From Pararge aegeria (Eukaryota; Arthropoda; Insecta; Lepidoptera; Nymphalidae), in NCBI RefSeq assembly GCF_905163445.1, contig NC_053184.1, positions 11,222,001 through 11,286,000 of the forward strand: DNA of 64,000 nucleotides. The letters are read 5' to 3'. The position numbers and the translations under genes are program-made. Positions 23,231-33,499 of the stretch are shown here, one piece after another. Under the pieces are notes generated by a model. That model worked only from the letters and a program-made list of their open reading frames with translations. It ran no database searches and had not been told where the DNA came from. Position 1 is the first letter of the stretch, and each line of letters starts with the position of its first letter.

Positions 23231-23652
23231 AATCGACAAAACACAACTATGAGAAAATATAACTGTACCTGTACAACTGTAAATCAGATGAGTTTAATAT
23301 TACCAGGCTATTTGGATAACTCTCGGCCAATATCGATCATTTCGTAATGGACGCTTGCGGTGTTCGTCCGATGACTGTTAATTACTTGATCGCTTCATGG
23401 TGATTGATCCTCCATCATCGCGAATTATACACCTCGTAGATAATTAAAAAGTTTATTAACGAGATACATACTTTTTATTTCATTTATTCACGGAGCTATT
23501 AATAAATTGCGTTTTAATAAGGTTGGATCGTTTTTCTAGAGTTCCGTTACCAAACGGTAATTGTACTCTAATGGTGCGAATATTAAATATCAGACTATTT
23601 ATCAAAACAGACATTGCCTGTATGTATATTAAAAAATAATCTTATACATTCT

Positions 23653-23680
23653 TCGGTGTATAATCAAAGTTATACACCGA
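23653..23680. repeat. Perfect 11-bp hairpin
   Basis: 'tcggtgtataa' (23653-23663) and 'ttatacaccga' (23670-23680) flank the loop tcaaag. Confidence 0.7.
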
Positions 23681-23793
23681 GTGGGAATTCAAAATGACAG
23701 GAACAGTGATTGAAATGAAGAGATGAGAATAAAAATTGAGGGATTGGATGAAAAAAGAAAAGCAGTACATACGAGTATTTATTTTATTATTGT

Positions 23794-24040
23794 TTGAATT
23801 TTAAATGCGGTTGGAAATGTAGTCAAGGCAAAGGCAGATCTCCAACCCGGTGGTCAGATCTACTAAGAGAAACTGGTGCCCGTACCTTCTATAAGGCAAT
23901 ACAAATGGCCAAAGACAGGACCCGATGGAGAGAGATCATATATGACAAGATTACTCGTCATAGAAGATTACTCCCTCATGACTGAGGAACCTGACTGATC
24001 ACGATCCTCAGTCATGAGGGACCGACTAAAGAGAGAGAGT
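23794..24040 (+). mobile_element. RTE-like retrotransposon 3' end with hairpin
   Basis: The frame 23824-23985 encodes QGKGRSPTRWSDLLRETGA, then MAKDRTRWREIIYDKITRH and a stop. This is the terminal module (RG.P..RW.D, then .RWR.I) of a second RTE-like lineage distinct from the GRPP.RW.DD copies. The end shows 'cctcagtcatgagggaccga' followed by a GA-rich tract (gagagagag, 24031-24040). The arms 23972-23988 and 24005-24021 are perfectly complementary over 17 bp and overlap the normal stop region, so the natural C-terminus was altered. Confidence 0.7.
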
Positions 24041-24049
24041 GAATTTTAA

Positions 24050-25040
24050 ATGAGTTATGCAGTAATTAAAGAAAAGGGTAATAAGGATACTTAGTCACAA
24101 AATCACAATTCACAACCTTATTTATAAGTCACTTTTAATGATATCGACTTGGGAATCGTTTTATAACAGTGAGCTTAACATATAAAAACAATTTTTTATA
24201 GTAAAATGATTACTTGGCATGGAAATAAATTTATAATATTTCAATTTTACTACAAAAGGGCAAAATTTAAGTTTTAAAAGGGTTATATAAGATTTAGTGG
24301 TTTAGCTTACTTAATAAGAAAGGTATTTATTTATACATTCCAAAACAATTTGTTATTTTATTTAAACCACGTTATTACCAATAGCAGCCTTCATTAGATA
24401 CTCTAAAATTCGAAAGACGTTTCTGGTTAGCCTTCCTAATCTTTAAGTAGGTACATACTTACATTTGCGCAACCAAAGCACATAGCATTCATAATTAAAA
24501 AGATAAAACGACTTGCTTAATAGTTTATTAGAGTAACGAGATGAAAGTTTAGTAATTAAGAATTTGTAAAAGACGTCGTTGAGGCATTGAGATTCACTGT
24601 GCGTGCAGAGACAATACGCTGAAACTTTCAGTTCTATGCTCCAAGAACGGAAAGGGGAAAGATTTGGTGGAAAAGTTGTATCATCACAAGTTGATACAAT
24701 GTATGAATCTCGCAAAGATTGAATACGTTCGAAGCGAGGCGGAACTAAAGTGCCTTATTGTTATTCACCCCGGAGTGACAAGCGGCCATCCGGAGCATGC
24801 CCTCGCTCTAAATAGAAATAAGTTTTTTTTAGTTAAGGGTTTATATTTAGTTAAGCTTTTGTTTTAAATTATATTTAATAAAATTTTTGTTTATTCAATT
24901 TATAAATAGTATAGTTGTAGACAATAATGAGATTTGGACTAAAAACTGTAGCTAGGAAGAGGCAAACGCTTCCAACCCGGAACAAACTAAGGGGTATAGT
25001 TTTTGGTATCACCGCCTCACATTGTCACTTTAAACTAAAT
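24050..25040. other. No recognised gene
   Basis: Open frames at 24443-24715 (minus) and 24664-24867 (plus) overlap each other and have no recognisable domain, signal peptide or splice context. I cannot support either as a gene. Confidence 0.5.
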
Positions 25041-25051
25041 AGCTAATTTCA

Positions 25052-25300
25052 GTCATCATTATCAATATCAATCCATTACCGGGCACGGGTCTTCTCCGGA
25101 GTATGGGCTGCAATCCACAACCCTGGCCAAATGCAGATTGGTACACTTCACACACCTTTGCTTACATTATGGACGCTCTCAGGCATGCAGGTTTCCTGAC
25201 GAAGTTTTTATTCACGGTTATAGGTGTGTGCCTGGGATCGAACTCTGTTCTAATAAAAACAGATCGAAGCTCTAGCCAATATACTCTCACTAGCCTATTT
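25052..25300 (-). mobile_element. tRNA-derived SINE, antisense
   Basis: Antisense copy of the SINE at 25944-26422: 'caatccattaccgggcacgg', 'gcagattggtacacttcaca', 'tctcaggcatgcaggtttcc', then 'gggatcgaactctg', which is the reversed B box. The decayed (ATC)n tail lies at the left end. Several transitions and deletions indicate an older copy. Confidence 0.8.
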
Positions 25301-25943
25301 TAGTACGGTGTGGCGACGTATAGTGAGCATAAAATCGAGTTTTCCTTCCACAGGATTTTTAAACAAAGAACACTCCTTTTTTACAAAGTTATCTCATTAA
25401 AGACCATCCATTCTGTCACGCATAATTTGATACAAAACAGTTCCGATTTCTTATTTTAATCCTTTTTTTTCTGATTGATTTTTCTTCTATTCTTTAAGGA
25501 AAATTCCAATTTGCATGTATTAACACCTCTTTAAAATTTTATGGATTGCGCCCGTCGCCCCTTGTACGAAGGTACTTTTAGCTCAGAGTGCCCATAGCTG
25601 AATGGCACAGTGACATGCATTGTGTTAATTATAATTGGAGTAGTATTTATCTCATACAAGGTACATATTGATTTTCAATTTTCAGAAATCGTATAATTGT
25701 CATTGGAGATTTATTTCATAGCTGTAAAATTGTTTCTGTAGCTGCCATTTCCACTGTACATTTCCGCTGTATTATTAAATTTGACGCGTGGCTGATCAAA
25801 ATCGTTAAAATGAAATAGGGATCATAATAAGGCGAGAGGAAGACAATTATTTTCCTCATGCTCGCTAAAATCGTTTGTGTGTTTGGAAGTTTAAAACGTA
25901 CAATTAGTGAGATGGAAAATTCATTAAGTTATTACAAACGTGA

Positions 25944-26422
25944 CAAGCAGTGATAGCTCAGTGGGTAGGACTTCGACTTCACTCCAGCACGCACATTTAA
26001 ATTGTCTAAGTTATGTGCGTTTTAAGCAATTAAAATTTCACTTGCTTCAACGGTGAAGGAAAACATCGTGACCTGTATGCCTTTTATTTTTTTTTGGCGT
26101 GGTGGAAAAGCTTTATTGCTACCTCCGACCCTTGGGCAGAACGAAGGTTATGTGGGACTCCCCTAAAGGGGGTATACCCAAACTAAAAACCACTGCGGCA
26201 TGTCTCTCTTGTTGGCTTTGTTAGACGCCCAGAGCACCCGTTGTATACCTCCCGGACGAGACCTGCATGCCTGAGAGTTCTCCATAATGTTCTCAAAGGT
26301 GTGTGAAGTCCGCCAATCCGCACTGGGCCAGCGTAGTGGACTACGGCCTTAAACTTTTCTCAATGTGAGAGGCGACCCGCGCCCTATAGTGGGCCGGTAA
26401 TGGGTTGATATGTTGAAGATGA
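25944..26422 (+). mobile_element. tRNA-derived SINE with 13-bp target duplication
   Basis: The flanks carry a perfect 13-bp direct repeat 'ttattacaaacgt' (25931-25943 and 26423-26435), which fixes both borders. The head 'agtgatagctcagtgggtag' and 'gacttcgactt' is an A box-like pol III promoter region. The usual B box is degraded by a small deletion. The body runs 'cttgcttcaacggtgaagga', 'gtctgccaat'-like 'gtccgccaatccgcactggg', 'gtggactacggcct' and 'agtgggccggtaatgggttg', with a GAT-rich tail. Such a tail suggests mobilisation by RTE-type machinery (inference). It is interrupted by a second insertion at 26082-26259. Confidence 0.9.
26082..26259 (-). mobile_element. Nested LINE 3' fragment inside the SINE
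   Basis: A 178-bp insert is flanked by 'gacctgtatgcc' (26070-26081) and 'gacctgcatgcc' (26260-26271), a 12-bp target duplication with one difference. It starts with poly-T on the plus strand (poly-A on the minus strand) preceded by AATAAAG. The minus-strand body contains 'gggtatacccccttta' and 'ggagtcccacataaccttcg'. This is the 3' end of a poly(A) retroposon. I do not recognise the family. Confidence 0.85.
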
Positions 26423-26679
26423 TTATTACAAACGTAAGTTTTGCAATTATCGTAAGTTGCAACGTTTTGTTGCGCAATTTAATTATGGTTGTCAATATTT
26501 GCAACAACATTTAATTAATTTTTAGATGGGGATCAAGATTTTGCTTGTGTAGTCAAATTACTTTTATTGAAGTAACAAAATTAGAATATACGTTGCATTA
26601 AACATCTTTACCTGTCCACTAATGGATCAAAAGAATATAAGTTGCATTAAATATTTTTACCTTAAAGCCTATAACAGTC

Positions 26680-26860
26680 CACTAATGGATTAAAGTCCAC
26701 TGAACGGGATGGTTTATCCATAATCACCACTCTGGGATGGTGATCGCAGAAAATTATAGTAATAGCACAGAGGAGGCTGCCCTTAGCCGCCTCGTACGAC
26801 ATTCGCTGCAAGAGGAGGGGCCTATCGACTGTTGCGACTTCAATTCCAGTCAAAGTAAAA
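26680..26860 (+). repeat. Dispersed repeat 'family Q', copy 1
   Basis: Shared landmarks 'agtaatagcacagaggaggc', 'ttagccgcctcgtacgacat' and 'gaggagggg' recur at 52060-52195 and 61290-61425. The block 'cataatcaccactctgggat' also matches 61276-61290. I remember 'TTAGTCGCCTCTTACGACAC' as a frequent lepidopteran repeat phrase but cannot name the element. No coding frame is kept. Confidence 0.65.
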
Positions 26861-27189
26861 CTCACCCTGACTCAGCTAAGCTAGACGTATAATTAATAAC
26901 ACATAATTACTGTGTTACATACACATAGGTGATATATGCATAAATTTTTAAATGACTTATTAGGAACTGTATTGTACGAGCCAGTGCGAAATATTTCCTT
27001 CGTGTCTTTAAAAATATTTTGAAATTTCAAGGAATTTAATATTTTTAGTTTACAATTTTATATAGCACTACCACTACTCCATCTTAATACCTTACATTCA
27101 ATTTCGATACCCGGCTAGGTTTGTATTTATCAGGGTTACTTTGATATTTATTTCTAAGATAGATGTCGGCTCGTAGCTAAACTTATCTA

Positions 27190-27485
27190 TGACTATGACG
27201 ACCGATTGGCGCAGTGGGCAGCGACCCTGCTTTCTGGGTCAAAGGCCGTGGGTTCGATTCCCACTACTGGAAAATGTTTGTGTGCTGAACAGGAATGTTT
27301 TTCAGTGTCTGGGTGTTTGTATGTATTTTATAAGTATTTATCTATATTATTCATAATAAAAAAAATATTCATCAGTCATCTTAGCACCCATAACACAAGC
27401 TACGCTTACTTTGGGGCTAGATGGCGGTGTGTGTATTGTCGTAGTATATTTATTTATTTATTATTTATTTATTTATTTATCAACA
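27190..27485 (+). mobile_element. tRNA-derived SINE, full length
   Basis: The head 'gattggcgcagtgggcagcg' contains an A box (TGGCGCAGTGGGC), and 'ggttcgattccc' at 27251-27262 is a canonical B box, so an internal pol III promoter is intact. The body runs 'ttcagtgtctgggtgtttgt', 'catcagtcatcttagcaccc', 'cacaagctacgcttactttg' and ends with (TTTA)n. The reverse copy at 48703-48969 confirms both ends. The open frame 27206-27574 is a by-product of the SINE. Confidence 0.9.
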
Positions 27486-27596
27486 TAATCTCACTGCAAT
27501 GTAAGAGTATGTTGCAGAGTTACCTACGCATCAAAATATTAATAAATACATACTACACACAAAAAGAAAAATAAATAAATACACACAAAAAGAAAA

Positions 27597-27816
27597 ACAA
27601 ATAATATTCCGTTTCCCCAATTTTATGATGCGATTTCAGTTCAAATGTTTTTGTGAGTTTTAACTTGTTTTTATTCTAGGTGGCCTATACAAGGTAATTA
27701 CCCCAACTAGAATAAAAATAATTTTCAGTATGAGTTTGATAGCAACAAGTTAAAACTCATAAAAACATTTGAACTGAAATCGCATCATAAAATTGGGGAA
27801 ACGTAATATTATTTGT
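27597..27816. repeat. 73-bp near-perfect inverted repeat, nested inner stem
   Basis: Arms 27597-27669 and 27744-27816 are complementary at 71 of 73 positions with a 74-bp spacer. Inside the spacer a second stem pairs 27668-27679 (tttttattctag) with 27707-27718 perfectly. No target duplication is seen at the outer edges, so a standard MITE is not supported. It could be a foldback element, a locally duplicated and inverted segment, or a hairpin RNA source. A tandem repeat of 'acacaaaaagaaaaa' sits just left of it. Confidence 0.9.
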
Positions 27817-27824
27817 TGCGTAGA

Positions 27825-27985
27825 TTTGAGAACCAGAGCGCCGCAGCGTCCCGCATCGCGTACTCGAACTTTGACAGTTTATATGACCCGTGTAATGGCG
27901 CCTTAAACTAAATAAAGCCTTGCATTTGGCTCGGGAATCGCGAGCGCCGTCACGCCCCCCTGGTTTTGTCTCGACGCCGCCAAGA
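27825..27985. other. GC-rich island, unassigned
   Basis: Unusually GC- and CpG-rich for this window ('gagcgccgcagcgtcccgca', 'cgcgagcgccgtcacgcccc'), directly next to the large inverted repeat. It contains 'tttgacagtttata'. It may be promoter-associated, but no splice donor or clear TATA box could be assigned. Confidence 0.35.
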
Positions 27986-28239
27986 TTAGAACATTCTTTC
28001 TTTATCTGAGCGAAATATATTTTTCTTTCACGTTGTTCGCAATACTTTTAGCGAAAGAAACGTTTCCTATAAAATATAGGTTTGTGAACTCTACCTACGT
28101 TAAACAATAAACTAATAGTGCATTTTACTTATTGTCTTGTTGGTTCAGTAGTTAAGATGTTCAACTACGGATTTATGGTTTTTTTAAATCACGCGGGTTA
28201 CTTTTATCAGCTGATTTTCCAGTTTGTAACAAGATCGGT

Positions 28240-28300
28240 TCAACTGTTACATGGTATACAAACAAACAGAAATTTTCGCATTTATAATATTGATGCTTGT
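28240..28300 (-). mobile_element. Helitron-like end scrap
   Basis: 'acaaacaaacagaaattttc' and 'gcatttataatatt' is the antisense of the ATATTATAAATGCGAAA end seen elsewhere in the window. Only this end is recognisable. Confidence 0.45.
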
Positions 28301-28319
28301 AAATGTCTATTTGTTTAAA

Positions 28320-31300
28320 AACTAAATTTTTACTTTTACATTGTCTGAGATTTTATTATCAGAGAAAGCTAAGAAGAAGAAGAAGAAATGTGTGACAGTG
28401 ATATAAGCTTGGAACAAAGCCAATCTGCAGTTTTCAGATGCAAATGGGTATTTATTTGAGATATTGAGTGACCGCGCTTTTGCATCGACTCCCATGCAAA
28501 TTTGTGGGCATTGGATTGCATACACTCAAAATTTATTAAAACGAATAAAAATTGTTGAATAATCATGTTAGCGGATTTAAAATATAAAACGCTGATTTTA
28601 TATCGTTCTGAAAATTTTGATATTTTTTTCTTGCGATAAGGTGCAAAACCTTTGGGTGCTTCTACATTTTGAATTAAGGGATCACAGTTAATATAATAAA
28701 GAAGCATATTTGCTCCACAAAATCTGAAATCAATACATATAGCGAAATGACAATGTTGTCATAAAAAAAATACACAACGAAATCAATAACAATACGATTA
28801 TTTTAGTTTAAGTCCTTGATAATACTTGATTAATAATACAATACCACATTTGTACGCACATATTCGTGCGTGTAAATGCGATTTAAAGTCATTACAATAA
28901 GTTAGGATTGTAATTTTTTTCTAGTACACTTCGATATAAAAATTGGAATATATGGTATTGAGATTATTTGTTAAGGATAGTATAATTCCAATAACACATA
29001 ATAATAATTACAAAATAAATTAATATTTCTTTCAGCTTTTACTTTATCATCATCGTGTGGAATAGAAATGTAAAAAATTATTGCCCGGTGCACTGATCGA
29101 TCGACTATAACAATATCCGATCTATTAAAATTTCAACAAAACCTTTTGTGAAACTAAACTTTGTCAAGAGTCTCGGCCAAAGCGATTTAATCATCCGTAG
29201 ACCGTAGGTGAGAGATCTACCTACTTAACGGTGATGTTGGTTGTGGGACTGGGAATTTCCTACACTTTTAGTTTATTTAGAGAAGAAGTGCAGATTACTA
29301 ATATATATTTTTTATTTATTCATAATAAATACATTAAATCAATAGAAACATTACATACCACTACCATGTATTTGACATATTCGGGTACTCTATATATAAT
29401 ATTTTTTTTCATCATAATTTGTTTAAAATGAATAGGCAAATGGCAACTGTGTCAGTCTCATTGTCTTGGAAAAGTCTGTGATAATAGAAGTATAGTCTTT
29501 GAAAATAGAACATTTAATATTTAAACTTATTATAAATTAATTACGGTCAAATTTTGACCAATGGGCGAGCACTAGTAAATAAGTACGAAGTCAAATAAAA
29601 AAACGAAAGGAGTTGACTTGGCTTACGTCGCCCTATTTGTTTGTAAAGCGATGATAAATTTCATGCGACAAACGTAACACATTTACAAACATAACAAGGG
29701 ATATGTGCGATAAAACTGGAGGATAAATCTTTCGCATATTGCGATATGGTACTATTTCTTATCGAAGCAAATTTTAGTGAGACGTTAACCTCTCATATCC
29801 GTAGTCAGCAGGGGCAAAACAAAGTAATTCCGATTCGGCCTCGGCAGCAACGCGCTCTGCAATAGCAAACATACATTTTGATTTGTGAGGAAACAAGGAT
29901 GTTTATTTCATATGATGTTTGCTTTCAACGTTTTATCGAGCAGAAAAAACTCGTCTAACTTAGGCAATGGACTGTAGCTAATACGTTATTGTATCAATAG
30001 GTCAGCCTAAGTTAATCTTTCACAAAGTTTTTCCTTTTCTCCTGGTAACGGCAGTAAGGGTAAAGTTTTAACCACTCCATATATATACAAATAAATTGCT
30101 GTTCGTTGGTCTCAATTTTGCTAATTTAGGTCTCTAAATATTCTAGGAAATGTTTAAACGTTGAGAAAATATGGAGAATAATACTAAAAACTACAGCCAT
30201 ATAAATAGTACTTATAATAAGTGTCTGTTATGTAGCCCTCCCTCCTAAGCAGCGGGACAGATTTTCGGTTTCTTGTTGGTATGAAATTGGACCCGGTAGG
30301 TGGTGCTGCTTGACTAGTACCTAGTTTTGTATATAATAATTGGTTAAAATCCTATATTTTTGTATGCATTATGTATCTACCTATTAAAATTAAAAAAAAG
30401 TTACTTGACTTTAAAAATAGGTTGCCAATAGCCAATAGTCTTTATTACAAGAATCTCGTAGAATATATTGTTATGTCCAATAAATGTGGCAGATAGATAT
30501 AACAAATATAAATATGCCAATAGAAATATTCCAATAGAAATATGCCAAGAAAAAATGCCAAATAACTAAGAAAGAAAGTATAGTTAATTATCTTTCTTAG
30601 AAAATTTAGTTTGATATCAGATAAAAGGGTTCGACATGCAGATTCTGAAAATATATTGTTGAACACGAAAATAATAACCAATTTTTTCGTGATGGTAATA
30701 TGAAAAAAAGTAGTCGGGTTTTTACTACAATGCATAGTTAAACATAGTTAAATAAAAACAAAACTTAATGGTGTCCTATAAAAATCATTATTATCTGGGT
30801 ATACATATATATTATCAGTCCTAACTATAAACGTGTAAATATCCCAGATAAGTCTAAGTCAGTAACGAATTCATGGCGCATGTTCTAGTAGTAGGTAGGT
30901 ACGGATGAGAACCTTTGGGTACTAAATTTTAAATAACTTGAATTTACTTTACTTTGACAACCGCAAACTTGATAATTTGTTTCATTTTATTTTCAAAATT
31001 CACCAACTTTTACCTAAAGCTCTTTTTTAGAATTCAAACGAACCGCTTATAAAATTCGCAATAGTCAACTTCGTTATAACATTTACTTTATAACATCAAA
31101 GATAAAAAAATATTTATGATTCGACTTACGAGTATATTGCCAAATGAAGCTTTCCAGATTTTAACCTGCTGTTCAAGGAAAGTAATTAGATATTTAGCAA
31201 CACATTTTTAGGCCGAATCTCTCGCTCGCATCCTAAGCATGATATCCAGATCTTTTGGCTAAACTACGCATTTAAAAATATTATTGATTGAATTAAAACC

Positions 31301-32380
31301 TCCTTTACGACGCTTTCCTGATTAGAATAGCACTGATTAAAACCCTCTTAACGGCCAACGTACACCAGGGAATTTTAGACAGAGCATTTTATCTTTACAT
31401 AACAAGATACTAATTCAGATATCTAGAGATAAACCTCAACGCAACAAAAGGAATCAACGGCATTGAAGAATGCGTTAGAGGATGTCGCGTCAGGATCCCA
31501 TGGCATGCGTCAGGTCGCCACGCAAGTAACGGCACGTTCCCTGTGTTCGCCGGCTTCAGTATGCCGAGGGATGTTTCGATAACTGCCATCATGCCACGGC
31601 GTGTAAATAACCGCAGATATCATAAGTGTGTGCTGGCTGGTGGCATAATTCTCTGCCCCAACGTCCCTGGTGGGCGCTGACCCTGACTGAACCAGAATGC
31701 TAAGTAGGGCAAAGATAAACTTCAGCAGAAATGTGTACCAATTACGTAACCAATACGTTCAGGCCAATTACGTGTGTTATAATCAAGAAGATTCACAAAA
31801 GGGTTTCTGAGTTCAATCAAACTTTGGCAATAATCGCGCCTGGAGAATAGCTCCAGGGTAACAAAGTAACATTTACTTTGTGGATAACTCTTCGTGTGCT
31901 TTAATATGTCTTAGTTATTATTGAACGACGTTTGTAGGTTAAATTATTTCAAAACTCCACACGGGTTGGACTCCCAACCGGTAGGTAGGTATATTTATAT
32001 TTTAATAATATTAAATATGGTTTTTTAATATCAGCAATTGACTGCAATAACACCTGATGGTGAGTTGTAATGAGTTTAAGTGCCCCCGCACACTTTGACT
32101 TTGACTGCTGGCCACAGGCACAAAACGCCGATAAAAAATTGAGTTTTAAATAATACAGAATAGTGGATATGCATGGCTTTGTTATTAATTTCGCACTGGT
32201 AGTGTATAACAAACAGGCACCCGTTCATAAATCTCCGCGATTTTGTCGTATATGTAAGCTTAATTTCCGTTCTGCTTTTGTTTTTAGAGAGAATGAAAAT
32301 GGACATGCCATATTACTGGTGTAGCGGGTTTTAGGTGTTTTATTTCAAAATATAAAACGAATTACAAAAAATCCTGGATC
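28320..32380. other. No recognised gene; scattered repeat scraps
   Basis: Mostly AT-rich. 30255-30320 shares 'ttggacccggtaggtggtgc' with the internal part of the Helitron-like element at 17.2 kb. 30577-30611 forms a 10-bp hairpin (ctaagaaaga / tctttcttag). 31430-31690 is GC-richer but has no signal I can assign. 32025-32075 resembles an antisense retroposon end ('ttgactgcaataacacctga'). Confidence 0.45.
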
Positions 32381-32389
32381 ATAATAATT

Positions 32390-32440
32390 AAAAGTTGTAG
32401 CCCGCGACTTCATCCGCGTAGGTTTTTATTCTTTGAAATT
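32390..32440 (-). mobile_element. Helitron-like 3' end, antisense
   Basis: 'gtagcccgcgacttcatccg' followed by 'cgtaggttttta' is the antisense of the 'gcggatgaagtcgcggg' ending (compare 16028-16046). The element is then interrupted by the MITE at 32449. Confidence 0.5.
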
Positions 32441-32448
32441 TTTGTATT

Positions 32449-32652
32449 CAGTGGCGTGCATAGAGGGTATGCACAGCGTATGCAGATGATAAAAACTGAA
32501 GAAATTTGCCTGTAAGATTTATGAAAAACTTAAGGATAGGCATTGTAAGAGTTATAAAAAGCCTACCATTAAGTATTTATAAATCGCACGGGAGATTTTC
32601 TTCATTTTATATCATCTGCATACCCTGTGCATGCCTTCTCTGCACGCCACTG
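32449..32652. mobile_element. hAT-type MITE, 204 bp, with TIRs
   Basis: The ends are inverted repeats: 'cagtggcgtgca...' at 32449 and '...tgcacgccactg' at 32652. They stay complementary for roughly 45 bp, including 'tatgcagatgat', with a few differences. CAGTGGCG is a typical hAT terminus. The flanks 'tttgtatt' (32441-32448) and 'attgtatt' (32653-32660) are an 8-bp target duplication with one change, as expected for hAT. No transposase is present, so it depends on an autonomous hAT elsewhere. The short frame crossing it is not a gene. Confidence 0.9.
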
Positions 32653-33309
32653 ATTGTATTCTTTGAAAAAAAAAATCGTTCTTTAAAATAACTTTTTCAA
32701 TTAAGCGTCTCTGAAATAAGTGTTTTCATGAGGTGTAAATTCGCGATTACATGATTCGCGAAACTACATGAAATGTCCAAATTGAATGAATTAAAGAAAT
32801 TCTTAGAAGAAGAACTTCGATTCTTCCGGCGGTCTAATAAAATTTTAGAACACGAAAAACTGCTATTGCGGCCTAACGACTATACTACATGTAATGAAGT
32901 TACGAAATACTGTTGAAGGGTGCATAAGTATGTTTCATAAGGAATTATTCTGTAAAAATATTAAATCAAAAGAAGCATATTTATTTTACCATACAAAATA
33001 ATTTAAAACATTCCAAGTGATTACTTAGGACAACCCTATTGTAGATAAAAGACCAACACGTGTAAAGTACCTTAGTACCTACCTTATAAAGCGACAGGAC
33101 CTAGGGTTGTATCTTATTTCTTTCAATAAAAACTATGGCAATGGTTTACTGAAAAACTATTAGCGTTTCGGTTTCACAGTTTCAGAGACAGTTAGATTAT
33201 TCTAAATCCTGTGAAGTATTATTTCGGTTTTCATTTCCACGTTGTATATAATAGGCACTTTTCATGCGTAAATGCAATTTTTTATTAATACGCAATTTTT
33301 TATTTCATA

Positions 33310-33333
33310 AGGTCTTGAAATGGTTCAAGACCT
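33310..33333. repeat. Perfect 10-bp hairpin
   Basis: 'aggtcttgaa' and 'ttcaagacct' flank the loop atgg. It lies about 60 bp from the longer hairpin at 33397-33470. Confidence 0.7.
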
Positions 33334-33396
33334 CGATAAAAGCTTCCATTTCGAGCTCTTTAAGGGGGATACCATGGTGCTGCTTTGGCCTTGAAG

Positions 33397-33470
33397 GTTT
33401 AAGCCTTTATTAAGGATCTTTTGAAGAGAACCGGTTGTCTCTTCAAAAGAGCCTTATTAAAGGCTTAAGC
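33397..33470. repeat. 33-bp hairpin, three mismatches
   Basis: 33397-33429 and 33438-33470 are complementary at 30 of 33 positions, with loop accggttg. The mismatches are spread evenly, so the structure is old enough to have drifted or is not tightly maintained. The surrounding DNA has no gene signal. Confidence 0.85.
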
Positions 33471-33499
33471 TTAAGGGATGCAAGGGTTGGCAGCTATCG

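Noticed and set aside
27190..27265. A functional tRNA gene
   Set aside because: A and B boxes are present, but the acceptor stem does not close and the sequence continues into a SINE body, with a second copy at 48.7-49.0 kb.
27206..27574. 122-codon frame on the plus strand
   Set aside because: It is a read-through of a tRNA-derived SINE and its simple-repeat tail; the same bases hold the A and B boxes.
28490..28500. Octamer ATGCAAAT as a POU site
   Set aside because: A single 8-bp match in 64 kb of AT-rich DNA is expected by chance and nothing nearby supports it.
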